The position numbers and the translations under genes were made by a program. The notes beneath the pieces were generated by a model, which worked only from the letters and a program-made list of their open reading frames with translations, had not been told where the DNA came from and made no database searches. Shown here piece by piece: positions 52,719 through 64,000 of a DNA stretch of 64,000 bases (positions within the stretch are counted from its first letter, which is position 1; each line of letters begins with the position of its first letter). Origin of the DNA: Phytophthora sp. 'mugwort' (Eukaryota; Oomycota; Peronosporomycetes; Peronosporales; Peronosporaceae); contig JAUCEF010000011.1 in the NCBI GenBank assembly GCA_033558025.1, forward strand, positions 2,046,001-2,110,000, given 5' to 3'.

Positions 52719-53628
52719 CGGTTCTCAGCTGCGAAATAGAGGTAAAGGCGTTGAACGCCGACTGCAAAATCATATCATCCTTCACGCACGTCTTTCCCGA
52801 TGTAGACCGGACTATCTGCACCGCACGTCTCGGTTCGCTTTTCGCGATGAAAGTAGATGGTTCACGTGTATAACATGCAAATCGACTTCTTGCATGTTAT
52901 ACACTCTACAGATGCTGGCTTTAACTGCAAATACAACGCCTATCCCCCGGTTTCTTCTAGTTCACGATCCTGCACTGCAATAGCACGCCTAGGTGTTATA
53001 CTCCAATTAAACACCCGGCAGGCTGCCTATCCTAATTGAGCGCCTAGGCGGCTGCTACGGGGTAAGACAGTAGTAAAGCACGAGTGACAAATCAGCGAAA
53101 AAAGCGGTTAACGCACGGGAGTGCTGAACAGGGTGATAGCGAAGCCAGTTCTGATGGATCTGAAGAAGACAGATCTGCTGGCACGGAAACCGCTGTTCCT
53201 CCAACTCTGGCCAGCCTAACCGTGGAGTGTGTACTACCTCTTTTAGTTCCTGGTATGACTACACGACGTAGTTTACAGCGTATTCCAGGGAAACCCACTA
53301 GCGATTCAGGTACATCTGAACCACGCTGTGAGCGCATTTGCTAACTCTATGTGGTCCATTTGACAGAATTCGAAATACGACCTCTGTCGCGTAAATCAAC
53401 AACATAAATAGATCTCGCTCGACGGGAAAACCTCCGATATATCCAGTACGTTTTGGCCCACTCAAATAAACCCGTGACTTTGTATGTACGCATGCAGGAA
53501 AGCCGCGCCTCGAGTTACATATCTTGCTGTTTGGCATGTTTCTGTGGTTGTAGATTTGTTATTATGGGTGTATATTATAACAGGAAAGAAGCAACGAAAC
53601 CTTCATAGCTATCATGGTGGGTAGCTGA
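52719..53628. other. Spacer with short inverted repeats
   Basis: About 900 bp, no convincing gene. It includes the perfect hairpin at 52866-52904 and an imperfect GCCTAGG..CCTAGGC inverted repeat at ~52,987-53,049. Confidence 0.45.
52866..52904. repeat. Perfect 15-bp inverted repeat with 9-nt loop
   Basis: GTGTATAACATGCAA at 52866-52880 and its exact reverse complement at 52890-52904. Its role is unknown; it could be a transposon end, a terminator-like hairpin or a small RNA precursor. Confidence 0.85.
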
Positions 53629-55462
53629 GAATGCGTCCCAAATACGCGCCCAAACCCATTTCCCCCCTCCCAAATACAGCAAGGTCTTGGGCATGGTTTT
53701 GGGACATAATAAGCTCCCCGGTGTAATTTTAGTCGAGCTTTTGGGGGCGTTTTCGGGAACGAGGTGTTGGGCGCATATTTGGGAGCAGTCTGTTCGGGAC
53801 GAATTGGGACAGAATTTAGAGATTGTTTATTACCGTAAATGGTACAATCAAAACTCTAGCAGCATTTTGCTGATTGTACAAGCGTACTAGTCTCGGTCCA
53901 GCTCTTCACTAAAGTGGCGATACTCGTCAGGGTTCGTCACGCTGACGAGGTTGCCGTGGAGCTCGTTGGCGGTTGTGTCGGATGTCCTCAATAAGATCGA
54001 CGTAGCGTTTCAACTTCTCCTTTATCACAATCACAAGCGCCTGTAAATTAGGATGAGGCGAGGTGGTAGACTCGTTGAGGTCTGCTGAACCGCTCGAACG
54101 CATTGTTCGTGCGGTTTACGATGTCTGTGGTCTCCGCAATCGTGTTAACGTTCCACATCGCTGGATCGTAATTATGCATCCATGTACGGTTGAAGTAGCG
54201 CCACGAACATGTCCCATTTGACACGGAAGCCCGGCTCATCAATGCGACTGCGGACGGACGGTATACCCTTTTGGCGATTTCATAGTCGGAATACTGTCAG
54301 CGCATCTATCACACCAGATCGCATGACATGACTTACCGTATCCGTGGGGATGCGCGGGTCAATCAACTTGCGTCTAGCGCCTGCTTCCAGTGGAAAAGGC
54401 ATCCTACGATAGGGACACCCGAGAATTGCTGGCCTACAGCGCCTAATAGGCCAAGCTCTAAGTCACAAGTGACATAGCGAGGTCAATTTGGAGGTCACAT
54501 TGCATGATGACATTGTCCAGTAGATGCCATACGGTCCTTGGGGCTTGTCCGGAAGCAGCACGCAGAAGATGGTCAGGTAGAGATCGCAAGCGGGATCGTA
54601 GCCCATATCATAGCGAGCTGGGAAAACGGCTTCGGACAAACCTTGAACGTGCAATCGATAAAGAGCGGGTTCTCGGGGTACTTGAGCAGACGAATCAGGT
54701 GGGGATGGGCAAATCCAACCATGCGCTTCATTGTCCAGCCTTCGCGTACACGTAGTGAAATTGCAAAAAGGGTCGTTCATCATTTGGAGACACCAATACC
54801 GTAGGCTCCGTCTCGATAACACGAAAACGTCACCACCCGTCAGCTCTTTCCGCAAGTTTTTAATGAGCGACACGGCCGTGTGACGAGGCATAATATAGCG
54901 GAGGCTTGCGTCAGCGCCGCGCTTGCGACGAAGATGCGCGACTGCCCTCTTCCAAATACGGGAAGGGGCTAGGGCCACGTCGGAGGTAGCCAGCGACTCC
55001 ATGACCCCACGCATCTCCTCGGTGGCTTCCACTACGACCTCCGCAGGTCGTGTGCATGAGTGCGTGTTGGATTCTTCGATAGTACCGTCTGCTTTAACGA
55101 TTAGACGAGCGGGGCAGCTTGCAGAGCGGAAGTGACTGCATACGTAGTATACATTGCAGTTGTATCTGCTCTTGACGGAGTATGTGAAGCCGTTGTGCTC
55201 CATCACTAAAAATGCGGTGTGACTTGCTGTGTGTGTGGCGTGCTGCGTGTCACCAGAAACGAATGCTTATTGGTGGTAACAGCTCTTCACATTTAAATTT
55301 CACGAATGTTGCGCTGAAGTTGCAAAAGTGTTGTTTATTTTGCTATATTCTTGAATTGATGATGACCCGGCTATTCGTGCCTAAAATTGATCCCAAAGCG
55401 AACATATAAAGTACATATTGGGACAGAAATTTGGGTTTGGGCGCGTATGCCGGGACGCATTA
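53629..55462 (-). mobile_element. MULE-type DNA transposon with short TIRs
   Basis: AATGCGTCCCAAATACGCGC with CAAACCCA at 53629-53660 is inverted at 55431-55462, giving ~32-bp imperfect TIRs around a minus-strand MULE transposase. The ends are accurate to a few bases; I could not find a 9-bp duplication. Confidence 0.6.
53930..55206 (-). pseudogene. MULE transposase with FLYWCH-like N-terminus, broken
   Basis: Open from ATG 55206 to 54463: MMEHNGFTYSVKSRYNCNVYY and CPARLIVKADGTIEE..HSC show a FLYWCH-type zinc finger. LRKELTGGDVFV leads into the transposase region (GYDPACDLYLTIFCVLLP). Past 54460, in other frames, there is YFNRTWMHNYDPAMWNV and VNRTNNAFERF, the usual end of oomycete MULE transposases. 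Several stops and shifts; inactive. Confidence 0.7.
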
Positions 55463-55804
55463 TCCCTAATCATCATGGAATTGATTATCCAGTACCGGTA
55501 ACCGCTCGACTTGTGGAATGCTATTTACGAGTGATTCAGACTGAGTGCCTCCTCATCAACGCGAAGCGAAGCGTGGAAGTAAATATCGGGTTGTCGTGAC
55601 ACCGAGTAGCACAAACCACACCCACGTGGTCGGCCACCGTGTGTATCACGCGTATGCGGAAACCGTAGGATGGTGGACAAGTCGTTACTTGGTCTAGCTA
55701 AAACCACGGGGGAGGTTGGACGGTAAAACAGTTTTGAAGTGCTTGAAGGACAGAAGTGGTACGTATGGTGTGGCTTCATTTACTCTACCGCAACCTAACT
55801 AGTT

Positions 55805-57340
55805 TATGCGTCACATAAAACCATTATACCGAAGGATATCCATAATATCGTTCACAATTTGAACTCGCTGAGACACCAGGCAAGTTGGAATCACGTATGC
55901 AGCGAATTATTCGTGAGTTTACAGCGATAGATGGAAATGTCGGTCGTGTCAACATGAATACGAATCGAGTGGCATCTAGCATTGTCATCAGACTCACAAA
56001 ATACGTCAAATGATGCAAGTTTTTCCTGAAGCCATTATGATGGGCACCAGTCATGCTAAGATAATATCTTTCAAACAGGCAATTTGTCTATTTTCTGCTA
56101 ATTCTCCCCCTTTCAGGCACGAAAACATCAACGTACAAATTGTTCAGCTTCATGGCACACGATACATTCGGAAAAGACAACTTGTTATGCATTCCTTTAT
56201 TGATCGAGAGACAGCCGAGGAATTTCGTGCGATCGCTAAAACAGTGAATCAAAACAACAAAATTACGGGTAGAATCGCAATCATGATTGTAAGTACTTTG
56301 GTTTGGACCTATCTATTAATGAATCATTGTGTGTTGTAACGATTTACCAAAGTGTACGCTCTAAATCGACAAGTATTTTACTGAGATTGCGGCCATGATG
56401 GAAGAGTTTCTAGATATTCAAATCCTGTTATGCCAGTTTCATATGCACAAAGCTCTTCAAAAAATGCGGGTATTCTATTATGGAACTGACGTCACCGGGT
56501 CAGTCAACGGTGTGTTTCGTTTGTTCGCACGGTCACGAACCGAGGAAGAGTGCGATAAGGCGCGGCACTTCATGATTTCCTTGCTGCCAAAAAACGTGAA
56601 ATCGACCCGTTCCTGTTTTACTACTCATGATAATTGAAATATTTATCGTGACAAATGGATAAACTACGAGAGAGCAAATATTCCACATGTCGTGAATAAC
56701 ACTAATAGCAGGCTAGAGTCTGCGCGCGGAAAGTTGAAACCAGAGCTGGCATCATAGTTACCACTAGATCAGTGAAATCAGGCTGTCATCGCCAGTCAAT
56801 TCGCGAAGGAGGATACGTTTGACATGCATATCAGTGTGATGACAAAATGCAAGCGTATTTTGTGTGAATAGGCTTTACACGAAGCACCTATGGCGTCAGT
56901 TTGTAACTATAATATCCGCACCAAGATTCATCGAGATTACGATGACGAACTGTCAGCTCTTCTAGCTGGTGTGTCAGTGCACGCCACCAAGCTGGTTGTG
57001 CCGGAATACCAATTCGCTATATTTGCCAGCTTTTGGTGTAAAAGTGGATATCATGCTGCAGAATGGATGTGCCACTAACGTGACCACATACGTAGGCGAC
57101 TGCGAATTACTCCTTTCGTCTTCAGTTTGATGATGTACACGGAGTGGGTGTTTCAGCAGAAAGGTCGTTTAAATACCCCACAATCCTTGAAGCTGCTACA
57201 TGCACATGCATGTTCTATAAGACGCGCTTGTTATCTTGTAGGCATGTGCTATTTTTATAGGTAAGAATTGTCGAGAAATACGTATCGAATTGGCTAAACT
57301 TATTTGAATATTTGGTGATCATGTGTAGATACCAAAGAGA
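55805..57340 (+). pseudogene. SWIM-type MULE transposase remnant
   Basis: Pieces in several frames: VFPEAIMMGTSHA (~56016, the DDE-fold strand), QLVMHSFIDRETAEEF (~56180), LDIQILLCQFHMHKAL (~56410, CQFH of the catalytic region), and VNNTNSRLESARGKLK (~56695) followed by a helical C-terminus. This series matches the MULE/ZSWIM transposases that are common in oomycete genomes. Stops and indels throughout. It is distinct from the minus-strand MULE before it. Confidence 0.65.
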
Positions 57341-57809
57341 ACGTTATATCCGTGGCAAAAAATCATCCATGCTGGAAGCTGCGCGGAAAGCTGACGAAGG
57401 ATGTGAGCTTACAATGTGCGAGTCGTTCCAGCTGCAGCGCCAAGAACGAGGCACCATCACCCCAACTTAGTCATGGAACCGCATATCGAGTACATACAGA
57501 TTTGGACTGCCAACAAGCACCTCGTAGATGTGATGAGCGAAATGGGCACAGAAAATTCAAGCGATGAATGTCGGTTTGTAAGACTTCATATTCATTATGA
57601 AGGATGGTGCCGTTCGTAATGTTTTGCTGCCCCGCTACCAATGAATTAGACAACACTGGAAATTGGACGCAGCTATCCCAAGATATACGAGGTACAGTAT
57701 TACCAGTCAGGAGGCTCCCTCGGCAGCTTCGCCTGTGGCACAACCGACTTCGCCTGCGATGGAAGCGACTTTGTTTGTCGATCCAATCTTCCGGATTAAC
57801 GCAGAAGTA

Positions 57810-58620
57810 AAATAATGTGGTGGAGCGGATCCGCTAAACTCCAGTAGGATCCCAACTCACACGAACTGCGCCCAGACACCGACTAACGGAGGGCATACTC
57901 CGACGGCCGTGTTGTTGCTGAGTGGTTCACCTTGTGTACCCGTCGTCGGGCTGGTACTGATCTCTGGTTGACACGAGATGCGCACTTGGTGGGCCTTGGA
58001 CGTCCTTGTGGGGACTTGGGAGGGGTGGATCTGTGCGGGTATTCCTGCGCACGAGATCCGGTATCGGTTTGGTCTTGAGCTCTTGCGTAGATTTTGTGGA
58101 TCCGTAATAGAAATACGGGATCCGGAGTTGTTCTTTCTTGAAGGTGTATTTGCTCCTTGTCGGAGTTGTACTTGTTCATTTACGATGCTTGCCGCCTCCA
58201 ATAGCGGGATCTTGAGGGGGGTTGAGAAGCAAAGGACGAGCGCGACATGGCCAAGCTATTCAGGGGCTGCCACGTGTGCAGGAAGATCACCAAAATTAGA
58301 CTCGATCTATGTATGGGCCAATAGAAATTCCCTAGACGATAGTCAAATCTGTCTTCCACTACAAATTCGGTTCTGATTTATACCTTAGCCTATCTACCGT
58401 AGGGTCCCATCCCAAAACCAATCTTACGGACACTTATACCCAGGATCCTATCTATGACCTACTCCTGACCAACCGTCTCCACTCTACCTCCATTTAGCTA
58501 CGGATCTTCAACCCGGTATGCACTAAACTGATCGGATCTAGTACTTAGGACCTCATCCCACGGGACGGATCCAGGATCCGTACCATATACAGAATAGGCC
58601 ATATTATCCGGATCTGCAAT
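57810..58620. other. GATC-dense non-coding block
   Basis: About 13 GATC sites (many GGATCC or GGATCT) in ~800 bp, several times the chance density. No coding signal I trust. It could be part of an LTR or satellite remnant. Confidence 0.4.
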
Positions 58621-59292
58621 ACCACAACAAAGTGAGAGGTTGAGGAAAAAAAGCAAGGGCAATCGGCACTATATTCGAAAGTCCCAATATCGACATTGCG
58701 AATGAATTGCGAGCGCTTTAGGCTCGGTGAAAATCGCACACACGATGATTTTAGAAACGTTATTTTTGCCCAAAAGTAAGTCATCCCCCCAAGAACGCTC
58801 TTGAGATCATCAGAAAATTCCCTATGCACGGCGTACCCATATGTCACCGTTAAATGTAAGCCTGTGCCGCCCGTTGCGCATGCCGAGTGATTTTCCAGAA
58901 GCACATTGCCTTAGCGTGCAACGCCGAGCTGTCCAAGATTTCATCTGATTTTTGTACCACAAGGGAAATAAATGGCACACATGAAATTTGTTTCGTTAGC
59001 ATTCCCAGTGATGAAGATTTCTATTTTCTATCGATGCTTCGTATCTACGAGGAAAAGGGCATTAAAAACAAAATTAGCACATGTTCTTGGGTGGATGAAT
59101 ACAACGCTAAATGCAGCGACAGCGACTCCGAAGGCGAGCGGGTGATGCGACCCCTGCAAGATGTCGTGCGCTTTATGGACCCAAAGGGAAAGGTGCTCCA
59201 TACGGAATATCCCCCCCGTTTCAGATGCAAGAGCTTTATGCGTTTCGAAGAAAATACTGGCTGAATGATGCCTGTATCGACCTCACTGCAGC

Positions 59293-59572
59293 AAAAAAAG
59301 TGGGCCACGGCCCACCGCCCTCAGAGCGGGAGCGAGGGAGGATCGAAGGGCTGGGCCAAGCTGGCGTGGGCATTAGGAAAATTGCTCCGCCGGTGGAGCG
59401 CTCCAGCGACGCGGTACGGCGTCTTCTAGGCGGCGATGACTCGAATCCACGCAAGCTAATCGGGCCTGCGCCCAGCTTGTCCGAGCGCGACGTCCGTCGC
59501 CTAGTCTGTCAAGCATCGACAGGCGATTTTTCACTGGGCGCGTTGGCCAAAAGGCCACTTGTAACCTGCTAA
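59293..59572 (+). pseudogene. Tc1/mariner-type HTH fragment
   Basis: The frame reads PPSERERGRIEGLGQAGVGI, then RSSDAVRRLLGG and LSERDVRRLVCQAS, the paired helix-turn-helix N-terminus of Tc1/mariner transposases. It stops at 59570-59572, and no DDE domain follows. A truncated remnant. Confidence 0.65.
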
Positions 59573-60599
59573 ATCCCGCGCGTTTACACATGATGGAGGT
59601 GCGGTAGCATACTAAAACGAACATACTCGAATCTTAGGTCATAACGCGCAGTATTGACCGAGATATGACTGCCAAATGGGTGTGGATAACCACTTGGCTA
59701 GTAGTGTATGAACTTGGCCCAGATATTCATTACATATTCCCTGTTGTGATACGTTTGAGCAAAAATGACCGCATCCAAGCGATTTGGCACCAGCATGCTT
59801 TCCGACCCGAGTTGATACGTGGCAGCGGTTGTGATTGCGAAGATAACAACTGGTGCGTGATCGCATTCGACTTAAAACAACGTAAGCGAATATAATAAAC
59901 GACACCCTGCAATCACCATCTATTCACACGTTTTCTCGCCACAATGCACAAAAAAAACTCTGCTCCTTTCTGCGAGGTATTTTTGCCAATCTGCATGAGG
60001 AAAACTTCGACAAGTTCAAGCAAAACGACGGCCTCAATTGCGTTAGGTGGTAACTGACTTCGATTAAATATCTATCTAACGGTATGTTGAAGTTGCCCTT
60101 GTGCATGTTATCTGCAGCAGGTTATTACCATTACTTGGAAAACCGCTATGGTATGCATAGCCCCAAGCTGCGTATTTAAATTACCTCCACATCGATCATT
60201 TTTGCAATTTGCAATTTTAGTTTTTCTTTTTTATGCAAAACAGCCTAATCCTATCCTGGTTTAGTATTGAATACTGCGGACTACAAAATTCATTCGTGGC
60301 AGCAGCAATGTTCACGATTCAAAGGGACAGTAGATGCAACGAGCAACGCTTCATTGCAGTGTCAACTAAATAGTTTGGCGGCACCACAAAAAGATCTGTT
60401 TTGTCAGTTCACGACAAAAGGATGGTGAAATTGTGCCATCACGTACATGTACATTACATTGTCAGGATTTTTGAGAGGCCTTGTGATAAAGAGAGAGGTC
60501 GATTTCGTCTCCAACGACTGGTTACTTGCTGTCGGGTCATATTTCTGCTGCAAATAATGTTTGAAATACAGGAGATCATGGCTATATCGGCTCCTGCTG
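59573..60599. other. Spacer, no gene seen
   Basis: About 1 kb, AT-rich at 60,180-60,330. Open frames are short and unsupported. It contains the presumed 3' region of the ZIP gene. Confidence 0.45.
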
Positions 60600-62034
60600 T
60601 TATGCCCAGGCGGCCAGCATGGCCATGCTGGAGATACCCGCGGAGAAGAGTGCGAGCTTTTCGGCGTCATTGGTCTCCTGGCACGCGTTTTCCTCGAAGA
60701 GCTCGTGAAACGCCAGGTAGATGAAGCTGCCAGAGGCAATGCCGAGTGCCACGGCCTCCATGATCAGCGCGCTGCTGCCGCGCAGCGATTCGGATAGCAT
60801 CATGCCCAAGAAGATGCCCAGCGGCGTCATGCAGCTGTAAAGTGTGAGCACGGTGATGGATCGCAGATGCGCGATGCTGCTCTTGGCCTTGGCAAAGTTG
60901 GCGCCAACCGACATGGCCTCAATGAACTGTAGTAATCAATGACCGTTAACAAGTTGAACTGTACTAGCCTACTTGAGTATCATGACGTACCTTGTGGCTG
61001 AAGATAGCAACGGTGGTGGCCACCGCCGTCCGGTTCATGGAGTGATTTACTCCTAGCGCGAAGCCCGCAATCAAAGAGTGCACCGAGAAGAGCGCTGCTA
61101 ATAAATAGGGAAGAAAGTAGCTGTCGCCGGAGAACACAACGTGTTCACTGACGGTTGCCTCTGACTCGTTTGGACGCTCCTCCTCTAGCAATTCAGTGGC
61201 AGCCGTCTCGTACTCCATTACGTACTTGAGTCCTGCTCCACTATTCACAATCTGGAAGAAACAAGCGTCAAAACACTCGGTAAGTACAGTCACAGCAACA
61301 CAGTAGCTCGTTCAGCGACGAACCTTTACTCCACTTGGTGTAAGCAGACACGTGCTCTCCTCCATCTTAGCAGCACGGTGGAATAGCGACGGGGACGGCA
61401 CAGTACCGCACGAGCACGAATAGAACCGCTCCTTGCCGTCCACGGAGACCGAGCGATTCCTCCACCCAAACGACGTCACGGATGGGATCTGTACTCTGTA
61501 CATGCTGGTCTCATCTGTACATGTTAAGGCCAACAAGGTAGCCGTATGAGGAGTCTCTTCCCTCCTTCCCGTATCACAAACATCCTCGCAAGGTATGTAC
61601 GTACAGTCGGGGCGGGCGGCACTAGCCACCGCCATGAGTTTGCCCGAGTTGCCCATATTCAGCAGGTCCACGCTCCAGACGATGGAGCAGCCCAGCGCAC
61701 AGAGCAGGTAGACGCACGGGAAAACCGTCATCCAGTGCGGCTGCGTGTCCATCCTCGCCACCACCTCGTCGTATAGCTTGACGGCATCCGGCAACAGGTG
61801 CAGCAGCCCCGAGCCGAGAAACACGCCGGCCGTGGCAAACGGCAGCTTTCGACTCAGCAGGTTCTGCGCCGTCCGTGTGCCGTGACTGGACACCCAGAGC
61901 GGCAGCAACGCCGACACCGCCGTGATCACCAAGAGCACCACCATCGCCACGTATTTGAACACGCGCACCGTCTCCATTGACGCGACGTCTGCATCGTCAC
62001 CTCCTGCAGCGACCATCTCTCGAGTCACCGCCAT
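60600..62034 (-). CDS. ZIP-family metal (zinc) transporter, three exons
   Basis: Exons on the minus strand: 62034-61324, 61251-60991 and 60926-60600, joined in frame to 432 residues. Membrane segments include YVAMVVLLVITAVSALLPLW, FATAGVFLGSGLLHLLPDA, FPCVYLLCALGCSIVW, LPYLLAALFSVHSLIAGFAL, VAIFSHKFIEAMSVGA (the conserved HK..E metal site of TM5), ITVLTLYSCMTPLGIFLG and IASGSFIYLAFHELFEE. A long Ser/Cys-rich loop lies between TM3 and TM4, where ZIPs bind regulatory metals. It moves zinc or iron into the cytosol. It is divergent from the gene at 62227, with 192 bp between the two starts. Confidence 0.92.
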
Positions 62035-62226
62035 CGAAGTTTTAAACGGTGACCAGCTCGTCCAGGGTAGAGACTGCTGCTCTACGGTATGGATGATGAA
62101 TAGACAAGCACAGTAGCACCTGTCACCTGGGGGTCAAAGATCGCACACTTGAACATTCATCCGATTGTGCGTCCCTTCATAAACGTTTCCCCCCTCCCTT
62201 TGAGCGATCGGATCGGGACTGCATCG

Positions 62227-63069
62227 ATGCGAATGAGACTGCGTTGCTTGATGGCGTTGGGCGTGTGGCTGATGCATTCGCGCACTGACGCTCTGCGGTC
62301 GTGCTCTAAGAACGGACAAGTCCGGGTCCCGTGCGAGGACGACTTGCTGCTGGGCAAGTCTGACAGGTTCTTGCTCACGTTGTACGGCCACATGTGCTAC
62401 ACGATGCACATCGCGTCGCCCGTGCCGCTCGAGGTGCTGTTCTATGACTCGAGGGACCTTAAAAGCAGTCAGAGGAGCGACCAAAGCGTCCGCGCGTTGG
62501 AATTGGAAGACGCCTCGACCGAGACGACGCACGGAACGAACGAGACCGTCAATAGTCTGGCAGCGCTAGGAGACAACCGCGCGTGCCATAACGTGTTGAG
62601 CTGCGTCCAACTGCAGGAAGGACTGTCCAAGTCGACGGTATACAATTTGATGATCTCGCGCTGGTCAAATGCTAGTGCTGATGCGACGAAGGAAGAATTG
62701 GATCAGGACCAAGACGATGGCCCCATCCGAGTCGCTGTCCTGCTTGAGCACTGCGACCCGGTCTCGGCCTGGCACTATGTTGGACTGGTATTTGTAGGCA
62801 GCATTGGGTTTACGTCGACCATGCTGCTGTTCTGCATCGTGGGCGAGTTTGTGCTAGGGTTGCGGACGATAACGAAGCTGCAGAGTGCGGCGCAGCGAGA
62901 TCGGTTTGTGGAGCTCGCGCAGATTGACCCTCAACGAGTTAAGAGAAGCGGCAAGGAGGGAGAAGAGGTCGAGGAAGACCCCGAAGAACCGACTGCACCA
63001 CTCATGACGACAGTGATCCCGACGGACGTACAGACAGACGCTGAATCCGAAAAGTCATCCCCGGCTTGA
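62227..63069 (+). CDS. Putative secreted-type single-pass membrane protein
   Basis: 280 residues from ATG 62227 (MRMRLRCLMALGVWLMHS), which gives a typical signal peptide; the open frame continues upstream only through non-ATG codons. The mature part has paired cysteines (CEDDLL, HMCYTM, ACHNVLSCVQL) and N-glycosylation sites, then one membrane helix HYVGLVFVGSIGFTSTMLLF and an acidic cytoplasmic tail. This predicts a type I membrane protein. I do not recognise the family. The shared intergenic region with the ZIP transporter could mean co-regulation, which is untested. Confidence 0.7.
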   Translation: MRMRLRCLMALGVWLMHSRTDALRSCSKNGQVRVPCEDDLLLGKSDRFLLTLYGHMCYTMHIASPVPLEVLFYDSRDLKSSQRSDQSVRALELEDASTETTHGTNETVNSLAALGDNRACHNVLSCVQLQEGLSKSTVYNLMISRWSNASADATKEELDQDQDDGPIRVAVLLEHCDPVSAWHYVGLVFVGSIGFTSTMLLFCIVGEFVLGLRTITKLQSAAQRDRFVELAQIDPQRVKRSGKEGEEVEEDPEEPTAPLMTTVIPTDVQTDAESEKSSPA

Positions 63070-64000
63070 GTTGCGGCGGAGTAGATCCCTAGTAGTATGT
63101 TAATGATAATGGATGTGGAGCTGTATTATCAGCTCAAGTGCCAGCTGCCATAGTGTTCTGAAGCAGCAGCAATTCTGGAAGCCCCAACCCAAGAGGACCC
63201 AAGAACATTAGGTATGACTACTCAGTGAGTACTACTCACTGCATACAGATTCACGAAGCTTGCTTTCACTCACGCATTATCGATGTTTGTGCTGATCTGC
63301 CGCAAACTCGCCAGATAGAATTCGAGTCTTCAATGCGAAGAGATTCGTGTCTTCTCCCTCAAACTTCAGCCGCTTCTGAGCCTTCATGTGAACTCTCATC
63401 TCTTCCTGGTTGCTTGCGTCAATCTCGTTTCGATCGGTTTGAACTTATCATGCTCATCGAGATTGAGCACCGTGAAGTAGCTAGACGAGCAAAAATGGAA
63501 ATATTAGTCTTAAACAACGCACACATCAACTTCCTGACAAGGAACTACCCGCTGTGTGACTTGCGCTCGCCGCTGTTGATGATGGAATGGGTGAACACCT
63601 CCACCTCGACTTCTAGGTGGAAATGACTGCAAAACAACATCATTAATTAGAACCCTCCCCCTTGAAAACTTTCACTAGCAGGAGCTCTGTTGCCATCTTA
63701 CTTAACGTTGACGACACGGGCACGCATCCGCACCATATCGAGCATCAAAATGGGCAACTTGAAAAGCACGCGGTTCATCGCGATGGTTACCATTTTCTCG
63801 GATCTGGTGAACTTCTGAGCGCAATGTAATACGATCTTATCCTGCATCATCAAAGTCGTTTTAGATTATCACCTCGTCATATCCATATATATCCAGGATA
63901 ATTCGTACCATCCAGGAGAGAAGGTCTCCACCAAAGACTGTGTCGTGGAGATTCAAATTGCGCGGAAGGAAGCAAATACGCACTTCGACCTCCGTCTCAT
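63070..64000. other. Spacer to the window end
   Basis: No gene I can support; the open frame at 63225-63626 starts with GTG and shows no recognisable feature. A gene may begin or end beyond the window. Confidence 0.4.

Noticed and set aside
58887..59264. 125-codon open frame before the mariner fragment
   Set aside because: Starts with GTG, no recognised motif, lies in transposon debris; not enough support for a gene.
63225..63626. 133-codon open frame near the window end
   Set aside because: GTG start, no recognisable feature, no promoter or homologous context.
1..64000. CRISPR arrays or bacterial operons
   Set aside because: No regularly spaced repeats with unique spacers; introns and transposon types are eukaryotic.

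Overview
The window looks like nuclear DNA of a plant-pathogenic oomycete (Phytophthora/Peronosporales type). The evidence is a cluster of bacterial-type glucokinase genes, a Crinkler (CRN) effector-type gene, oomycete initiator motifs of the TCATTCC class, introns of about 57-90 bp with GTACGT-like donors, and debris of Copia, MULE, pogo, mariner, hAT and LINE elements. This is inferred from sequence recognition only.

Layout. 1-2785: two glucokinase genes in tandem (the first cut by the window edge). 2941-29325: a complete but decayed Maverick/Polinton, bounded by ~278 bp terminal inverted repeats and a 6-bp target duplication ATTCTG. It carries protein-primed-type DNA polymerase B, retroviral-type integrase with chromodomain, packaging ATPase, adenovirus-type protease, major and minor capsid proteins, a fibre with an S74-type chaperone domain, GIY-YIG and ExoX-like proteins, and a CRN-type gene beside the left terminus. 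A decayed LINE and tRNA-derived sequences sit in its right end. 29896-31325: a third glucokinase, with three introns and a C-terminal membrane anchor. 31504-35754: a long LRR plus IQ-repeat protein. 36.2-47.9 kb: a large inverted repeat (identical 2147-bp cores) with a PX-domain gene in each arm; its spacer holds a bisphosphate nucleotidase, an APH/CHK-type kinase and a third PX gene. 48.3-59.6 kb: transposon graveyard. 60600-63069: a ZIP metal transporter divergent from a single-pass membrane protein.

How it fits together. The Maverick appears to have inserted into a glucokinase array. Its own genes are preceded by a shared ATATAG motif close to the start codon, while the CRN gene has a host-type initiator instead, so CRN looks like cargo. 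Most element genes now carry frameshifts or stops, and a ~180-bp inversion has moved the N-terminus of the capsid gene onto the protease strand. The element is therefore a fossil virus-like transposon that still shows its promoter code and cargo.
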